A stretch of 64,000 bases of DNA from JAWKSY01 sp041402125 (GCA_041402125.1 JAWKSY010000007.1:62001-126000); one strand, 5' to 3'. Numbered from the stretch's first letter, positions 43,076 through 52,084 are shown. The notes: generated from the letters alone by a model not told the origin. Made by a program: numbers and translations.

Positions 43076-45130
43076 ATGGACGTCCACGCGCTCTCCGTAC
43101 TCGAGTTCGATCGGATCCGCGACCGGGTCGCCGCCGCCTGCGCGAGCGAGCTCGGCCGCGAACTCGCGCGCGCGCTCGACCCCTATCGCGAGTCCCGACC
43201 CATCGAGCTCTGCCTCGCCCAGCTCGGCGAGGCCCTGCGCCTCGCCGACGCCGGCGCCGAGATCCCGCTCGCGGGCCTCGCGGATCTGAAGGGGCTGGTG
43301 GACGGCGCGCGCGAGGGCAACCGCGCCCTCCTGCCCGAGGAAGTCTTCGGCGTGGAGCGGAGCCTCCTCACCGCCCGGGACCTCCGCGCCTGGACCCGCG
43401 CCCGGCGGGAGACCGCGCCCGAGCTGGCGCGGCTCGGGGACCAGTTCCTCGACCTCGAGCTGCTCCGCGAGCGGCTCGCCTCCGTCGTCGAGGCGCCCGG
43501 CGTCGTCGTCGATGCCGCGAGTCCGAAGCTCTGGGAGCTGCGCAAGGACCTCCGTCGCCTCGAGGACGAGCTCCGCATCGACCTCGGTCGGATGACCGAG
43601 CGCGAACCGATGCGGTCGGCCCTCATGCACCGGAACGTCACCCTGCGCAACGGGCGCTTCGTGGTCGCGGTCAAGAAGGACCTGCGCGGTCGGGTGCCGG
43701 GCATCCTGCACGGTCACTCGCAGACCGGTCAGACGGTGTTCATCGAGCCCTCCGAGATCGTCGCGCGCTCGACCGAGATCAAGGAGCTCCGCCACCGGGA
43801 GCGGCAGGAGGAGAACCGGATCCTCGGCGAGGTGAGCCGGGAGCTCTTCGCGCGCCGCAACGAGATCCTGCACACCGCCAACCTCCTGGCCTGGTTCGAT
43901 CTCACCGCCGCGAAGGCGCGCTACGCGCGCGAGCGGGGCCACCGCGTGGCCGCCGCCTCGCCGGACGGCCGGCTGCGCCTCGTCCGCGCGCGGCACCCCC
44001 TGCTGGTCGAGGCGGCGGAGGCGCGCGGCGAGGAGGTCGTGCCCATCGACGTCCGCCTGCGCGAGGGATTCCGCATCCTCGTCATCACCGGCCCGAACAC
44101 CGGGGGGAAGACCCTGACGCTGAAGACGGTGGGGCTGCTCCAGGCGATGTTCCAGGCCGGCCTCGCGATCCCGGCCGAGGAGGGATCGCGCCTTCCGGTC
44201 TTCACCGGGATCTTCGCCGACATCGGCGACGAGCAGTCGATCGCGCAGAGCCTCTCCACCTTCTCCGGGCACATCGCGAACATCTCGGCGATCCTCGGTG
44301 CCGCCGACCGACGCACGCTGGCGCTGCTCGACGAGCTCGGCGCCGGGACCGACCCGACCGAGGGCGCGGCGCTGGGCACGGCGATCCTGGAGGAGCTGCG
44401 CGATCGCCAGGTCGCGGCGATCGTCACCACGCACCTCGGCAGCCTGAAGGAGTTCGCCTTCCGGCATCCCGAGGTCGAGAACGCCTGCGTGTCCTTCGAC
44501 CCCGAGACCATGCGTCCGACCTACGAGCTGCTCATCGGTCAGCCCGGCAACTCCAACGCCCTCGCGGTCGCGCGACGCTAAGGCGTCGCCGAACCCGTGC
44601 TCGAGCGCGCCCGCGAGATCCTCGAGGCGGGTCCCTCCGCGCCGCGCGAGATGATGGACGCGCTCCAGGAGAGCCGGCTCGCGCTCGAGCGTCAGCGCGA
44701 GATGGCGGAGCGGCGCCTGCTCAAGACGCAGAACCTGCAGAAGGCGGCCGAGGAGAAGGAGCGTCATCTCGAGAAGAAGGGGCGTCGGCTCGACCGCGAG
44801 GCCGAACGCACCGTCGACGAGGCGATGAAGGAGCTCGCGCGCCGCGCCGACCCGCACCTCCGGGCGCTCCGCAACGTCCCGAAGGCCCTGCTCGGAGACT
44901 TCCACGCGCTCGAGGAGATCGTCCGCGGCTCGGTCTCGAAGACGACCCTCGCGAACCGCCGCCGCGACTTCATCGCCTCCCTCAAGAAGGGTGACGAGGT
45001 CTTCGTGCCGCGCTTCGACGCGCGCTGCAAGATCCGCAAGTTCATCCGCGAGGAGGAGAAGCTCGTCGTGATGGTGGGGATGATGCCGATGGAGGTGGGG
45101 TACGACGAGGTGGCCATCGGCGAGGAGTGA
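43076..45130 (+). CDS. mutS2: Endonuclease MutS2, interrupted by an in-frame stop codon
   Basis: MutS2 ATPases bind branched or stalled nucleic acids and collided ribosomes. The frame reads from ATG 43076 through the Walker A GPNTGGKT (339-346), FADIGDEQSIAQSLSTFSGH, LLDELGAGTDPTEG and VTTHLGSLKEFAF up to a TAA at 44579-44581. It continues in the same frame with GVAEPVLERAREILEAG. A TAC (Tyr) is expected at this place (LAVARRYGVAEP). Across the stop, 684 residues are encoded. The C-terminus is a coiled coil and a short KOW-like segment; the Smr nuclease domain usual for MutS2 is absent. The stop may be a base error. Confidence 0.85.
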
Positions 45131-45219
45131 TCCGCCCGCTCCGGCTTTTCCCTGTCGGTGGCGCGACCGGCGGGCGTTGACCAGGTGCGATGCAGCCGAT
45201 CCTCCCCCGGAGTCCCGCC

Positions 45220-46284
45220 ATGAATCGTCTCGTGCTCGCTCTCGTCCTCGCGCTCCTTCCTCTCGCGGCTCCGGGGCTCTCCCAGGTCGGGCCGGCGACG
45301 CGCCCCGCGGCGGACATCGTCCGCGACTACGATCGCGAGCAGGGACCGGCGATGAGTCGGGACGCCACGGACGAGGGGCGGGCCGCCTTCCGGGCCGCCC
45401 ATCGGCGCGTCGCCGAGCGCCGGGCGGCTCTCGCGCTCGAGCTCCGGCGGGCCCACCCCGGTCACGCCGAGGTGCCGCGCCTGATGGCGGGGCGCTGGGC
45501 CGCGATGACGAACGTCCTCGATCAGGCGGGGGAGACCCTCGCCGAGATCTCGAAGCTGCTCGCCGAGGAGGAGACCTCGGCCGCGCTGCGCGCCAAGGCG
45601 GCGGCCGCCGCCGCCCGCGCGGCCATGGTGCATCCCGGGGTCTCGCGGGACCGGCGGCTCCGCTTCGCCCGCCTGTCGTGCCGGCTCGCGCCCGCGGAGG
45701 AGCTCGGCCCCCTCGCGCTCACCGAGATCGCCCGCTACGAGACCGCCGATCCCGCCGAGGCCCGCGCGCTCTGCGAGGAGGTCCTCGCCGGCTGGAAGGA
45801 CACCCGATACGCGGCGCCGGCGGCCCGGGGTTACCTGAAGCGTCTCGAGCGCGTGGGGAAGATCCTCGACTTCGATCTGCCGGCGGTGCGGGGCGAGGGC
45901 CGGGTCCGCTCCGTCGGCGGCGAGCGGCTCGTCGTCCTGTGGTCGGGCTTCTCGGAGCGGGTGCTGGAGGAACTCCGGACCCTCGAGGCCGCCCGCGGCC
46001 GACCCGGCGGCCCCGTCGTCGTCGGCGTCCACGTGTGGCGCCAGGAGGGCGGGGCGGAGGAGCTGGCGCGACGCCTCGCGGCCGCGGGACTGCGGTTTCC
46101 GGTGGCCTACCCCGAGGAGGAACTCCGGGAACCCTGGTCGGGACCCTGGGGCCTGAGCGAGACGCCGCTCTTCCTCCGGCTCGACGCGGAGGGGAGATGC
46201 CTCGCGATCTCGCACCGGATCGGGCCGCTCCTGGCCGTCCGCGCGGCGGCCACGGAGAAGGGTGGAGAGGGCCGAAGCCGCTGA
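45220..46284 (+). CDS. Secreted protein with a thioredoxin-like C-terminal half, unknown function
   Basis: A 354-residue protein with a signal peptide (MNRLVLALVLALLPLAAPG), a long helical middle (about 60-190, Ala/Glu/Arg-rich) and a C-terminal domain. The last part alternates strands and helices like a thioredoxin/TlpA fold (RLVVLWSGFSERVLEELRTLE, VVVGVHVW, LRFPVAYPEEE, ETPLFLRLDAEGRCLAI). The redox CxxC is missing, so it is not an ordinary thiol oxidoreductase. Start ATG 45220 follows GGAG. It lies 90 nt behind mutS2 and ends before the terminator at 46381. Confidence 0.6.
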   Translation: MNRLVLALVLALLPLAAPGLSQVGPATRPAADIVRDYDREQGPAMSRDATDEGRAAFRAAHRRVAERRAALALELRRAHPGHAEVPRLMAGRWAAMTNVLDQAGETLAEISKLLAEEETSAALRAKAAAAAARAAMVHPGVSRDRRLRFARLSCRLAPAEELGPLALTEIARYETADPAEARALCEEVLAGWKDTRYAAPAARGYLKRLERVGKILDFDLPAVRGEGRVRSVGGERLVVLWSGFSERVLEELRTLEAARGRPGGPVVVGVHVWRQEGGAEELARRLAAAGLRFPVAYPEEELREPWSGPWGLSETPLFLRLDAEGRCLAISHRIGPLLAVRAAATEKGGEGRSR

Positions 46285-46380
46285 TAACATGTCATAAGCC
46301 GCTCATCCGCAGCGACTTGACAATATCTGACAGCGCGCGGCCCGGAGGCCGGGTCGAGCGCGCCGCCCCGGCCCGCCGGA

Positions 46381-46406
46381 AGGTCCCCCGGGGGGCCTCC
46401 CTTTTT
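46381..46406 (+). terminator. Intrinsic terminator before the tRNA-tuf cluster
   Basis: A stem built from AGGTCCCCC and GGGGGGCCT is followed by CCCTTTTTGG with five consecutive T. It separates the upstream secreted-protein gene from the tRNA operon promoter. Confidence 0.65.
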
Positions 46407-46418
46407 GGGGGGCTTCCC

Positions 46419-46446
46419 TTGATCGGGACCACCACCGCCGTAAGAT
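46419..46446 (+). promoter_or_regulatory. Promoter of the tRNA-Thr/Tyr/Thr-tuf operon
   Basis: TTGATC (46419-46424), 16 nt, TAAGAT (46441-46446), 33 nt before the first tRNA base. Confidence 0.75.
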
Positions 46447-46479
46447 TTCGCTCCCATTGACGCGCAGGTCCCGAAGTCC

Positions 46480-46551
46480 GCCAGCGTAGCTCAGTGGCAG
46501 AGCAGCGGTTTTGTAAACCGCAGGTCGTCGGTTCGACCCCGACCGCTGGCT
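46480..46551 (+). tRNA. tRNA-Thr (anticodon TGT)
   Basis: A complete cloverleaf: acceptor GCCAGCG/CGCTGGC, D-arm GCTCAGTGGCAGAGC, anticodon loop TTTGTAA, T-loop TTCGACC. No encoded CCA. First gene of the tuf operon. Confidence 0.96.
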
Positions 46552-46655
46552 CTTTTCGGGCCGCTCCGCCACCGTGCCGTCGGATCGAGGTACCGGGTCC
46601 CTGGGAAACGGGTTCTGCGCAGCTCAGCTTCGCATGCGCCCGAGACAATTCGACC

Positions 46656-46737
46656 GGGGAGATGCCGGAGTGGTCAATCGGGGCGGACTGTAAATCCGTT
46701 GGCTATGCCTTCGAAGGTTCGAATCCTTCTCTCCCCA
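46656..46737 (+). tRNA. tRNA-Tyr (anticodon GTA)
   Basis: Acceptor GGGGAGA/TCTCCCC, anticodon loop CTGTAAA and a long variable arm typical of tRNA-Tyr (class II). No encoded CCA. Confidence 0.96.
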
Positions 46738-46785
46738 CTCTGTCGGCTTCGGCCGGCGAAAAGCGACGACCGGTGGTCGTCATCG

Positions 46786-46857
<72 letters not shown>

Positions 46858-46964
46858 CTCGCGCTCCGCGCGGGGCGAGGCTCCGGGACGATGATCGTCG
46901 GCGAGCCGGATTTTGTGGCAGTCGGTCTGCCTGCGTCGGTGCCGGCAACCGAAAGGAGTCAGAA

Positions 46965-48170
46965 ATGGCCAAGGGAACTTTCGAGCGGACCAAACCGCAC
47001 GTCAACATCGGAACCATCGGTCACGTCGACCACGGCAAGACCACCCTCACCGCGACGATCACCCAGGCGCTCGCCCTCAAGGGCCTCGCCGAGAAGCGCG
47101 CCTTCGATTCCATCGACAACGCTCCGGAGGAGCGTGAGCGCGGCATCACGATCGCGACCGCTCACGTCGAGTACGAGACGCTGGCGCGTCACTACGCCCA
47201 CGTCGACTGCCCCGGCCACGCGGACTACGTCAAGAACATGATCACCGGCGCCGCCCAGATGGACGGCACCATCCTGGTCGTCGCCTCGACCGACGGTCCC
47301 ATGCCCCAGACCCGCGAGCACATCCTCCTCGCGCGTCAGGTCGGCGTGCCGGCCATCGTCGTCTTCATGAACAAGGTCGACGCCGTCGACGACGCGGAGC
47401 TCCTCGACCTCGTCGAGATGGAGATCCGCGAGCTCCTGAGCAAGTACGACTTCCCGGGTGACGATTGCCCGGTCGTCCGCGGCTCGGCGCTCAAGGCCAT
47501 GGAGGCGATGATCGGCGGCTGCGGTCCGGACGATCCGGCCCTCGCCCCGATCTACGAGCTCATGGATCAGGTCGACGCCTACATCCCGACCCCCGAGCGC
47601 GAGATCGACAAGCCCTTCCTGATGCCGGTCGAGGACGTGTTCTCGATCGAAGGCCGCGGCACCGTCGCGACCGGTCGCGTCGAGCGCGGCATCATCAAGG
47701 TCAACGATCCGGTCGAGATCGTCGGCGTCCGCGACACCGCGCAGACCGTCTGCACCGGCGTCGAGATGTTCAAGAAGCTCCTGCCCGAGGGTCAGGCCGG
47801 CGACAACGTCGGTCTCCTGCTCCGCGGTCTCAAGAAGACCGACATCGAGCGCGGCCAGGTCATCGCGAAGCCGGGCACGATCACGCCCCACACCAAGTTC
47901 GAGGCGGAGGTCTACGTCCTCTCCAAGGACGAGGGTGGCCGCCACAAGCCCTTCCAGACCGGCTACCGCCCGCAGTTCTACTTCCGCACGACCGACGTGA
48001 CCGGCACCATCAACCTGCCGGGCGACGTCCAGATGGTCATGCCGGGCGACAACACCAAGATGGAAGTCGAGCTGATCACGCCGATCGCCATGGACGAGGG
48101 TCTCCGCTTCGCGATCCGCGAGGGCGGCCGGACCGTCGGCGCCGGCGTCGTCGGCAAGATCGTGAAGTGA
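46965..48170 (+). CDS. tuf: Elongation factor Tu
   Basis: This GTPase delivers aminoacyl-tRNA to the ribosome. The 401-residue protein has GHVDHGKTT, the switch I region RERGITI, DCPGHADYVKNMITGAAQMD and MNKVDAVDD. Domain 2 and 3 landmarks include IEGRGTVATGRVERG and the C-terminal FAIREGGRTVGAGVV. AAAGGAG precedes ATG by 9 nt. It is the fourth transcribed gene of the tRNA-tuf operon. Confidence 0.98.
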   Translation: MAKGTFERTKPHVNIGTIGHVDHGKTTLTATITQALALKGLAEKRAFDSIDNAPEERERGITIATAHVEYETLARHYAHVDCPGHADYVKNMITGAAQMDGTILVVASTDGPMPQTREHILLARQVGVPAIVVFMNKVDAVDDAELLDLVEMEIRELLSKYDFPGDDCPVVRGSALKAMEAMIGGCGPDDPALAPIYELMDQVDAYIPTPEREIDKPFLMPVEDVFSIEGRGTVATGRVERGIIKVNDPVEIVGVRDTAQTVCTGVEMFKKLLPEGQAGDNVGLLLRGLKKTDIERGQVIAKPGTITPHTKFEAEVYVLSKDEGGRHKPFQTGYRPQFYFRTTDVTGTINLPGDVQMVMPGDNTKMEVELITPIAMDEGLRFAIREGGRTVGAGVVGKIVK

Positions 48171-48175
48171 TCAGA

Positions 48176-48217
48176 CGCGGGAGCGTCGGGCGCTCCGGAC
48201 GCCCGACGCCTCCCGCG
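48176..48217 (+). terminator. Long hairpin behind tuf
   Basis: A stem of about 17 bp with one bulge (CGCGGGAGCGTCGGGCG on the 5' side, 7-nt loop) starts 6 nt behind the tuf stop. No T run follows, so it may attenuate transcription or protect the mRNA rather than fully terminate. Confidence 0.55.
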
Positions 48218-48312
48218 GTCGCGATCCGAGCGCGACAGAAGACACCCGTCGCGAGCGCCGAGAAGCGCCCGCGACGACTTTCGTAACGGGACCAACGACG
48301 AGGCACAGGGCC

Positions 48313-48744
48313 GTGGACGTCTACAAGAGCGGTGAGGGCAAGATCGCCCGGCGAGTCGCCTTCTACTTCTTGCTCGCCCTGGTCGTCTGGGGCTTCAAGG
48401 TCTTCGCGACCTGGGTGCAGAAGTTCGATTTCGCGCACGGTGAGATCGCGAGCTTCGTCGCGCCCTTCTACCGGCAGCCCTTCAACGTCGGCGTCCTCAT
48501 CGCGATCGTCCTGACGATCGCGGGCGGCTTCGTGCTGTTCCGGTGGTTGAACCGCCCGCAGGCCGCCGACCTCCTGATCGACACCGAGACGGAGATGAAG
48601 AAGGTGCACTGGCCCGCCTGGCTCGAGGCCCGGCAGGCGACGGTCATCGTCCTCCTCTTCGTCGCGTTCTGCGCCGTGTTCCTGACGACGGTGGAGTTCG
48701 TGCTGAAGCACGTCTTCCACATGATCTTGAACATCGGGGCCTGA
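48313..48744 (+). CDS. secE: Preprotein translocase subunit SecE
   Basis: A 143-residue membrane subunit of the SecYEG channel, longer than the minimal SecE. Three hydrophobic segments are visible (about 15-32, 58-74, 108-128). The conserved amphipathic stretch TETEMKKVHWPAWLEARQAT sits before the last helix. The start is a GTG with an AGG/GGG-rich leader. Position between tuf and nusG confirms the identity. The rpmG gene, often found between tuf and secE, is absent from the 142-nt gap. Confidence 0.93.
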   Translation: MDVYKSGEGKIARRVAFYFLLALVVWGFKVFATWVQKFDFAHGEIASFVAPFYRQPFNVGVLIAIVLTIAGGFVLFRWLNRPQAADLLIDTETEMKKVHWPAWLEARQATVIVLLFVAFCAVFLTTVEFVLKHVFHMILNIGA

Positions 48745-48758
48745 GGGGGGACCGGCAC

Positions 48759-49313
48759 GTGGCCGTCAACTGGTACGCCATCCGAGTTCAGAGCAACAAG
48801 GAGGATCACGTCCGCAAGACGCTCGAGCGCAAGATCGAGACGCACGGGCTGGGCGACAAGATCCTCAAGGTGGTGGTGCCGTCCCGGAAGTACGAGGAGA
48901 TCAAGAACGGGAAGAAGCGGACCCGTTCGGAGAAGACCTATCCGGGCTACGTTCTCGTCGAGCTCGAGATGACCGACGAAACCTGGCTCTTCATCCGGGA
49001 GACCCCGGGCGTCGGAGACTTCGTCGGCGTGAACGCGGGCAGCTTCGCGAAGCCCTTCCCGCTGACGGAGGAAGAGGTCGCCAAGCTCTTCGGGACCGAG
49101 GAGGGCGACGGGGCGACGAGCGCGGCGAAGCCGACGATCAAGATCGACTTCGACCTCGGAGACAAGGTCAAGATCAAGGACGGACCCTTCGAGGACTTCG
49201 ACGGCGTGGTCGACGAGATCATCCCGGACAAGGGTCGCATCCGCGTGACGGTGAACATCTTCGGCCGGGCGGCTCCGGTCGAGCTCGAATACTGGCAGGC
49301 CGAGAAGGTCTGA
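48759..49313 (+). CDS. nusG: Transcription termination/antitermination protein NusG
   Basis: This 184-residue factor couples RNA polymerase to Rho or the ribosome. The N-terminal NGN domain reads NWYAIRVQSNKEDHVRKTLE with KTYPGYVLVEL and WLFIRETPGVGDFVG. The C-terminal KOW domain reads GDKVKIKDGPFEDFDGVV with NIFGRAAPVELEYWQAEKV. The GTG start at 48759 follows GAGGGGGG. An acidic linker of about 25 residues joins the domains. It lies 14 nt behind secE. Confidence 0.96.
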   Translation: MAVNWYAIRVQSNKEDHVRKTLERKIETHGLGDKILKVVVPSRKYEEIKNGKKRTRSEKTYPGYVLVELEMTDETWLFIRETPGVGDFVGVNAGSFAKPFPLTEEEVAKLFGTEEGDGATSAAKPTIKIDFDLGDKVKIKDGPFEDFDGVVDEIIPDKGRIRVTVNIFGRAAPVELEYWQAEKV

Positions 49314-49351
49314 CGCGTCCCGCGGGACGCACGATCTGAGAGAGACGAACG

Positions 49352-49777
49352 ATGGCCAAGGAAATCAAGGCGAAGATCAAGCTGCAGTGCCCCGGCGGGC
49401 AGGCGACCCCGGCTCCGCCGGTCGGTCCCGCGCTGGGTCAGCACGGCGTGAACATCGCGGAGTTCGTGAAGCGTTTCAACGACGCGACCCGCGAGAGCAT
49501 GGGCACGATCATCCCGGTCGAGATCACCGTCTTCTCCGACCGCTCCTTCACCTTCGAGCTCAAGTCGCCGCCGGCGGCCGTGCTCCTGAAGAAGGCGGCG
49601 GGCGTCCTGAAGGGGGCGGGCGAGCCCAACCTCACGAAGGTCGGCCGCGTGACCCGCGCCCAGGTGCGCGAGATCTACGAGACCAAGAAGCAGGGTCTCA
49701 ACGCCGCGAGCGAAGAGGCGGGGATGCGGATCATCGAGGGCACCGCGCGCTCGATGGGCATCATCGTCGACGACTGA
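49352..49777 (+). CDS. rplK: 50S ribosomal protein L11
   Basis: A 141-residue component of the GTPase-associated centre. It starts AKEIKAKIKLQCPGGQATPA, followed by PPVGPALGQHGVNIAEFVKRFN, and ends with the rRNA-binding domain (SEEAGMRIIEGTARSMGI). Normal length. A palindrome GCGTCCCGCGGGACGC lies in the nusG-rplK gap. Confidence 0.97.
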   Translation: MAKEIKAKIKLQCPGGQATPAPPVGPALGQHGVNIAEFVKRFNDATRESMGTIIPVEITVFSDRSFTFELKSPPAAVLLKKAAGVLKGAGEPNLTKVGRVTRAQVREIYETKKQGLNAASEEAGMRIIEGTARSMGIIVDD

Positions 49778-49820
49778 CAGCGGATCGGCCGCGCGCGACG
49801 CGGCCGTCCGGAGACGAACA

Positions 49821-49875
49821 ACCGGTGGAAGACTCGAGGGAGTGCGGTCCCACCACCGGTCGATGGAGCACTCCC
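49821..49875 (+). promoter_or_regulatory. Two interleaved 8-bp stems in front of rplA (possible pseudoknot)
   Basis: ACCGGTGG (49821-49828) can pair with CCACCGGT (49853-49860), and GGGAGTGC (49838-49845) with GCACTCCC (49868-49875). The order A-B-A'-B' is that of an H-type pseudoknot or of two alternative hairpins. The last strand touches the rplA ribosome-binding site GAGGAG (49876-49881). This may be an autoregulatory site. Confidence 0.5.
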
Positions 49876-49890
49876 GAGGAGTAGGTGCCT

Positions 49891-50568
49891 ATGCCTAAAC
49901 GGAGTAGGCGATACCTGACGGCGAAGGCGAAAGCCGCCGAAGGAGCCCAGGATCTCGAGCTCGCGCTCGAGCTTCTCGACGGCTTCCCGAAGGCGAAGTT
50001 CGACGAAACGGTCGAGCTGTGCATTCGTCTGGGCGTCGACCCCAAGAAGTCGGACCAGATGGTCCGAGGGGCGATCTCCCTGCCGCACGGGATCGGCAAG
50101 ACTCTCCGCGTCGTGGCTTTCGCCGAAGGCCCCAAGGCCGAGGAGGCCCGCGCTGCGGGCGCGATCGAGGTCGGTTCCGCCGATCTCGCCGCGAAGATCT
50201 CCGACGGCTGGACGGACTTCGACGTCGCGGTCGCGACGCCGGACATGATGAAACACGTCGGACGTCTCGGAAAGGTCCTCGGACCTTCGGGCAAGATGCC
50301 GAGTCCCAAGGCCGGTACGGTCACGATGGACATCGGCAACACGGTGCGCGAGTTCAGTGCGGGAAAGATCGAGTTCCGCATCGACTCGGGCGGCAACGTG
50401 CAGGCCCCGATGGGTAAGCGGTCCTTCAGCCGGGAGAAGCTCGCGGACAACATCCGCCACTTCCTCCGGTATCTCGAGTCCCTGAAGCCCAGCTCGGCCA
50501 AGGGTGTCTACATGGTGAAGGCCACGGTCTCGTCGACGATGAGCCCTGGCGTTCAGGTCAAGGTCTGA
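49891..50568 (+). CDS. rplA: 50S ribosomal protein L1
   Basis: A 225-residue protein of the L1 stalk; in many bacteria it also represses its own mRNA. Family sequences include KFDETVELCIRLGVDPKKSD, MVRGAISLPHGIGKTLRV, LGPSGKMPSPKAGTVT and the C-terminal SSAKGVYMVKATVSSTMSPG. I chose ATG 49891 (PKRSRRYL) over the GTG two codons earlier because GAGGAG is 9 nt before it. Confidence 0.97.
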   Translation: MPKRSRRYLTAKAKAAEGAQDLELALELLDGFPKAKFDETVELCIRLGVDPKKSDQMVRGAISLPHGIGKTLRVVAFAEGPKAEEARAAGAIEVGSADLAAKISDGWTDFDVAVATPDMMKHVGRLGKVLGPSGKMPSPKAGTVTMDIGNTVREFSAGKIEFRIDSGGNVQAPMGKRSFSREKLADNIRHFLRYLESLKPSSAKGVYMVKATVSSTMSPGVQVKV

Positions 50569-50590
50569 CCAGGAGACGAAGGAGAGATTC

Positions 50591-51117
50591 ATGAGCAAGC
50601 CCATGAAAAATGCCATCGTCGATCAGGTCACGAGCAAGCTCGAGGGCCACGATTCCGCGATCGCGTTCGCGGCTGGACGGTTGAGCGTCGCCGAGACGGA
50701 GTCCCTCCGTACGAAGCTGCGCGAGGAGGGGATGTCCTGTCTCTTCCTGCGGAACCGTCTCGCCGCCGTCGCCTTCAAGCGGGTCGGCCTCGACGGACTC
50801 GAGTCCGTCGTTTCGGGCTCGGCGGCCCTCGCCTTCGGCGGCGAGGTGCCATCGCGATCGCGAAGCTGCTCACCAAGGAAGCGAAGACCATCATGAACCT
50901 CGAGATCCTCGGTGGGATCATGGAGGGCGAGGTGCTCGACGCTTCCGCGGTGGAGAAGATCTCGAACCTGCCCGGCAAGAAGGAGCTCCAGTCCATGGTG
51001 CTCCAGGGCATGTTCGGACCGGTCAGCGACTTCGCGAAGGCGATGGACGACCTGTTCACCGAGATGCATGGCCTCGTCGAGGCTCTGGAGAAGAAGGGCG
51101 GAGCCGGAGCCGCCTGA
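50591..51117 (+). CDS. rplJ: 50S ribosomal protein L10, frameshifted in this sequence
   Basis: Stalk base protein that anchors L7/L12. The first 85 residues (MSKPMKNAIVDQVTSKLEG, LRTKLREEGMSCLFLRNRLA, VSGSAALAFGGE) are in one frame. Then one G is missing near 50846, where GGCGAGGTGCC should read GGCGAGGGTGCC. The rest continues one frame away (AIAIAKLLTKEAKT, LEILGGIMEGEVLD, FAKAMDDLFTEMHGLVEAL). With the base restored the protein is 175 residues and complete. A homopolymer error is the likely cause, as the gene is essential. Confidence 0.9.
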
Positions 51118-51185
51118 GGGCGGAGACGGAGACGACCGGGAACACGTTGCCCTCGAGAGGGCGAGATTGTCTTAAGTTGATCATT

Positions 51186-51210
51186 CCCCGAGATTTACGA
51201 TAAATCGGGG
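51186..51210 (+). promoter_or_regulatory. Bulged hairpin upstream of rplL
   Basis: CCCCGA-GA-TTTA, a CGA loop and TAAATCGGGG form a 10-bp stem with a 2-nt bulge, 8 nt before the rplL ribosome-binding site. The surrounding TCTTAAGTTGATCA is unusually AT-rich here. It may be a processing site or attenuator that sets the excess of L7/L12. Confidence 0.45.
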
Positions 51211-51228
51211 ACGTAGGGAGTGACAGAG

Positions 51229-51618
51229 ATGTCCGACTACTCGGCGAAAACCCAGCAGATTCTTGACACCATCGGCGCCATGACCGTGACTGAGCTGGTG
51301 GATCTGAAGGAGGCGTTCAAGGAGGTCTTCAAGGTCGAGGCTGCGGCCCCGATGATGATGGCCATGGGCCCCGGCGGCGGCGGCGAGGCCGCGGCGGTCG
51401 AGGAGAAGACCGAATTCGACGTCATCCTGAAGGGTGCCGGCGGCAACAAGATCGCCGTCATCAAGGTCGTCCGCGCCGTCACCGGCCTCGGCCTGAAGGA
51501 GGCGAAGGACCTCGTGGACGGCGCTCCGAAGCCCGTCAAGGAGGGCGTGTCGAAGGACGAGGCTGCCGACATCCAGAAGCAGCTCGCCGACGCCGGCGCC
51601 GACGTCGAGGTCAAGTAG
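51229..51618 (+). CDS. rplL: 50S ribosomal protein L7/L12
   Basis: The multi-copy stalk protein that recruits translational GTPases, 129 residues. The N-terminal dimerisation helix pair reads AMTVTELVDLKEAFKEVF. It is followed by a Gly/Ala hinge and the C-terminal domain EKTEFDVILKGAGGNKIAVI with GLGLKEAKDLVDGAPKPVKE. ATG 51229 is preferred over the GTG three codons upstream because GGGAG precedes it correctly. Confidence 0.97.
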   Translation: MSDYSAKTQQILDTIGAMTVTELVDLKEAFKEVFKVEAAAPMMMAMGPGGGGEAAAVEEKTEFDVILKGAGGNKIAVIKVVRAVTGLGLKEAKDLVDGAPKPVKEGVSKDEAADIQKQLADAGADVEVK

Positions 51619-52084
51619 TTCTCCCGTCCGCCGGCCGCGAGGCCGGCGGCGCGTCGATCCTCGAGTCGGGATCGGCGCGACGGGGCGGAAACGAGCGTGG
51701 CGCGGGCCTCTTTCGGGGGTCCGCGCTACGCCCGTCTCCAAACGACTCGTTGCGAAGCGGTTCGAGCGGAGGTGTTCGCGCCTTGGAACGGCGAGCGGAC
51801 GAGGGACGGGGGACGCGGCGCGTACGCGCGCATTCCTCCCGGAACGAGTCGCGATCGCGCACCGGGCGGGGCACCGAGGCGAGGACCGGGGGTCCAGGAT
51901 CGGCGAGTACCATCGACGATACGACGGGACGATCGGATACGGACGAAGACCGACTCGCGGCACGCAGGACGGAATCGCGAGGCGGTCGCGGTCCGTACGT
52001 GCGTCGTGAGACGAGGGGCAGAACGGTCGCGGCCCACCCTGGGGGCGGGGTGGCGAGTCGGGACCGGCGGCGAAGAGGGATAGC
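51619..52084 (+). other. rplL-rpoB intergenic region with hairpins
   Basis: These 466 bases hold no supported gene. A strong hairpin CCGCCGGCC/GGCCGGCGG (51628-51649) stands 10 nt behind rplL and lacks a T run, fitting the attenuator that lowers rpoBC expression in other bacteria. A second stem (CCACCC/GGGTGG, about 52035-52055) lies just before the rpoB ribosome-binding site GAGGG. Confidence 0.5.

Noticed and set aside
44579..44581. Stop-codon readthrough or recoding in mutS2
   Set aside because: A single TAA without any recoding signal, in a sequence with other base errors, is better explained by error or recent mutation.
42806..44905. Long minus-strand frame opposite mutS2
   Set aside because: A shadow of the real gene: the plus strand carries all MutS2 motifs, while the minus frame has no recognisable domain.
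46317..46345. Perfect -35 hexamer TTGACA before the tRNA operon
   Set aside because: No -10-like sequence lies 16-18 nt downstream (GCCCGG is found). The TTGATC/TAAGAT pair at 46419-46446 fits much better.
50840..50900. Programmed frameshift in rplJ
   Set aside because: No slippery heptamer or stimulator is visible, and rplJ is not known for recoding; a lost G in a G run is simpler.
51697..52083. Open frame between rplL and rpoB
   Set aside because: Arg/Gly-rich low-complexity translation, open frames on both strands at once, and no ribosome-binding site; it is an effect of high GC.
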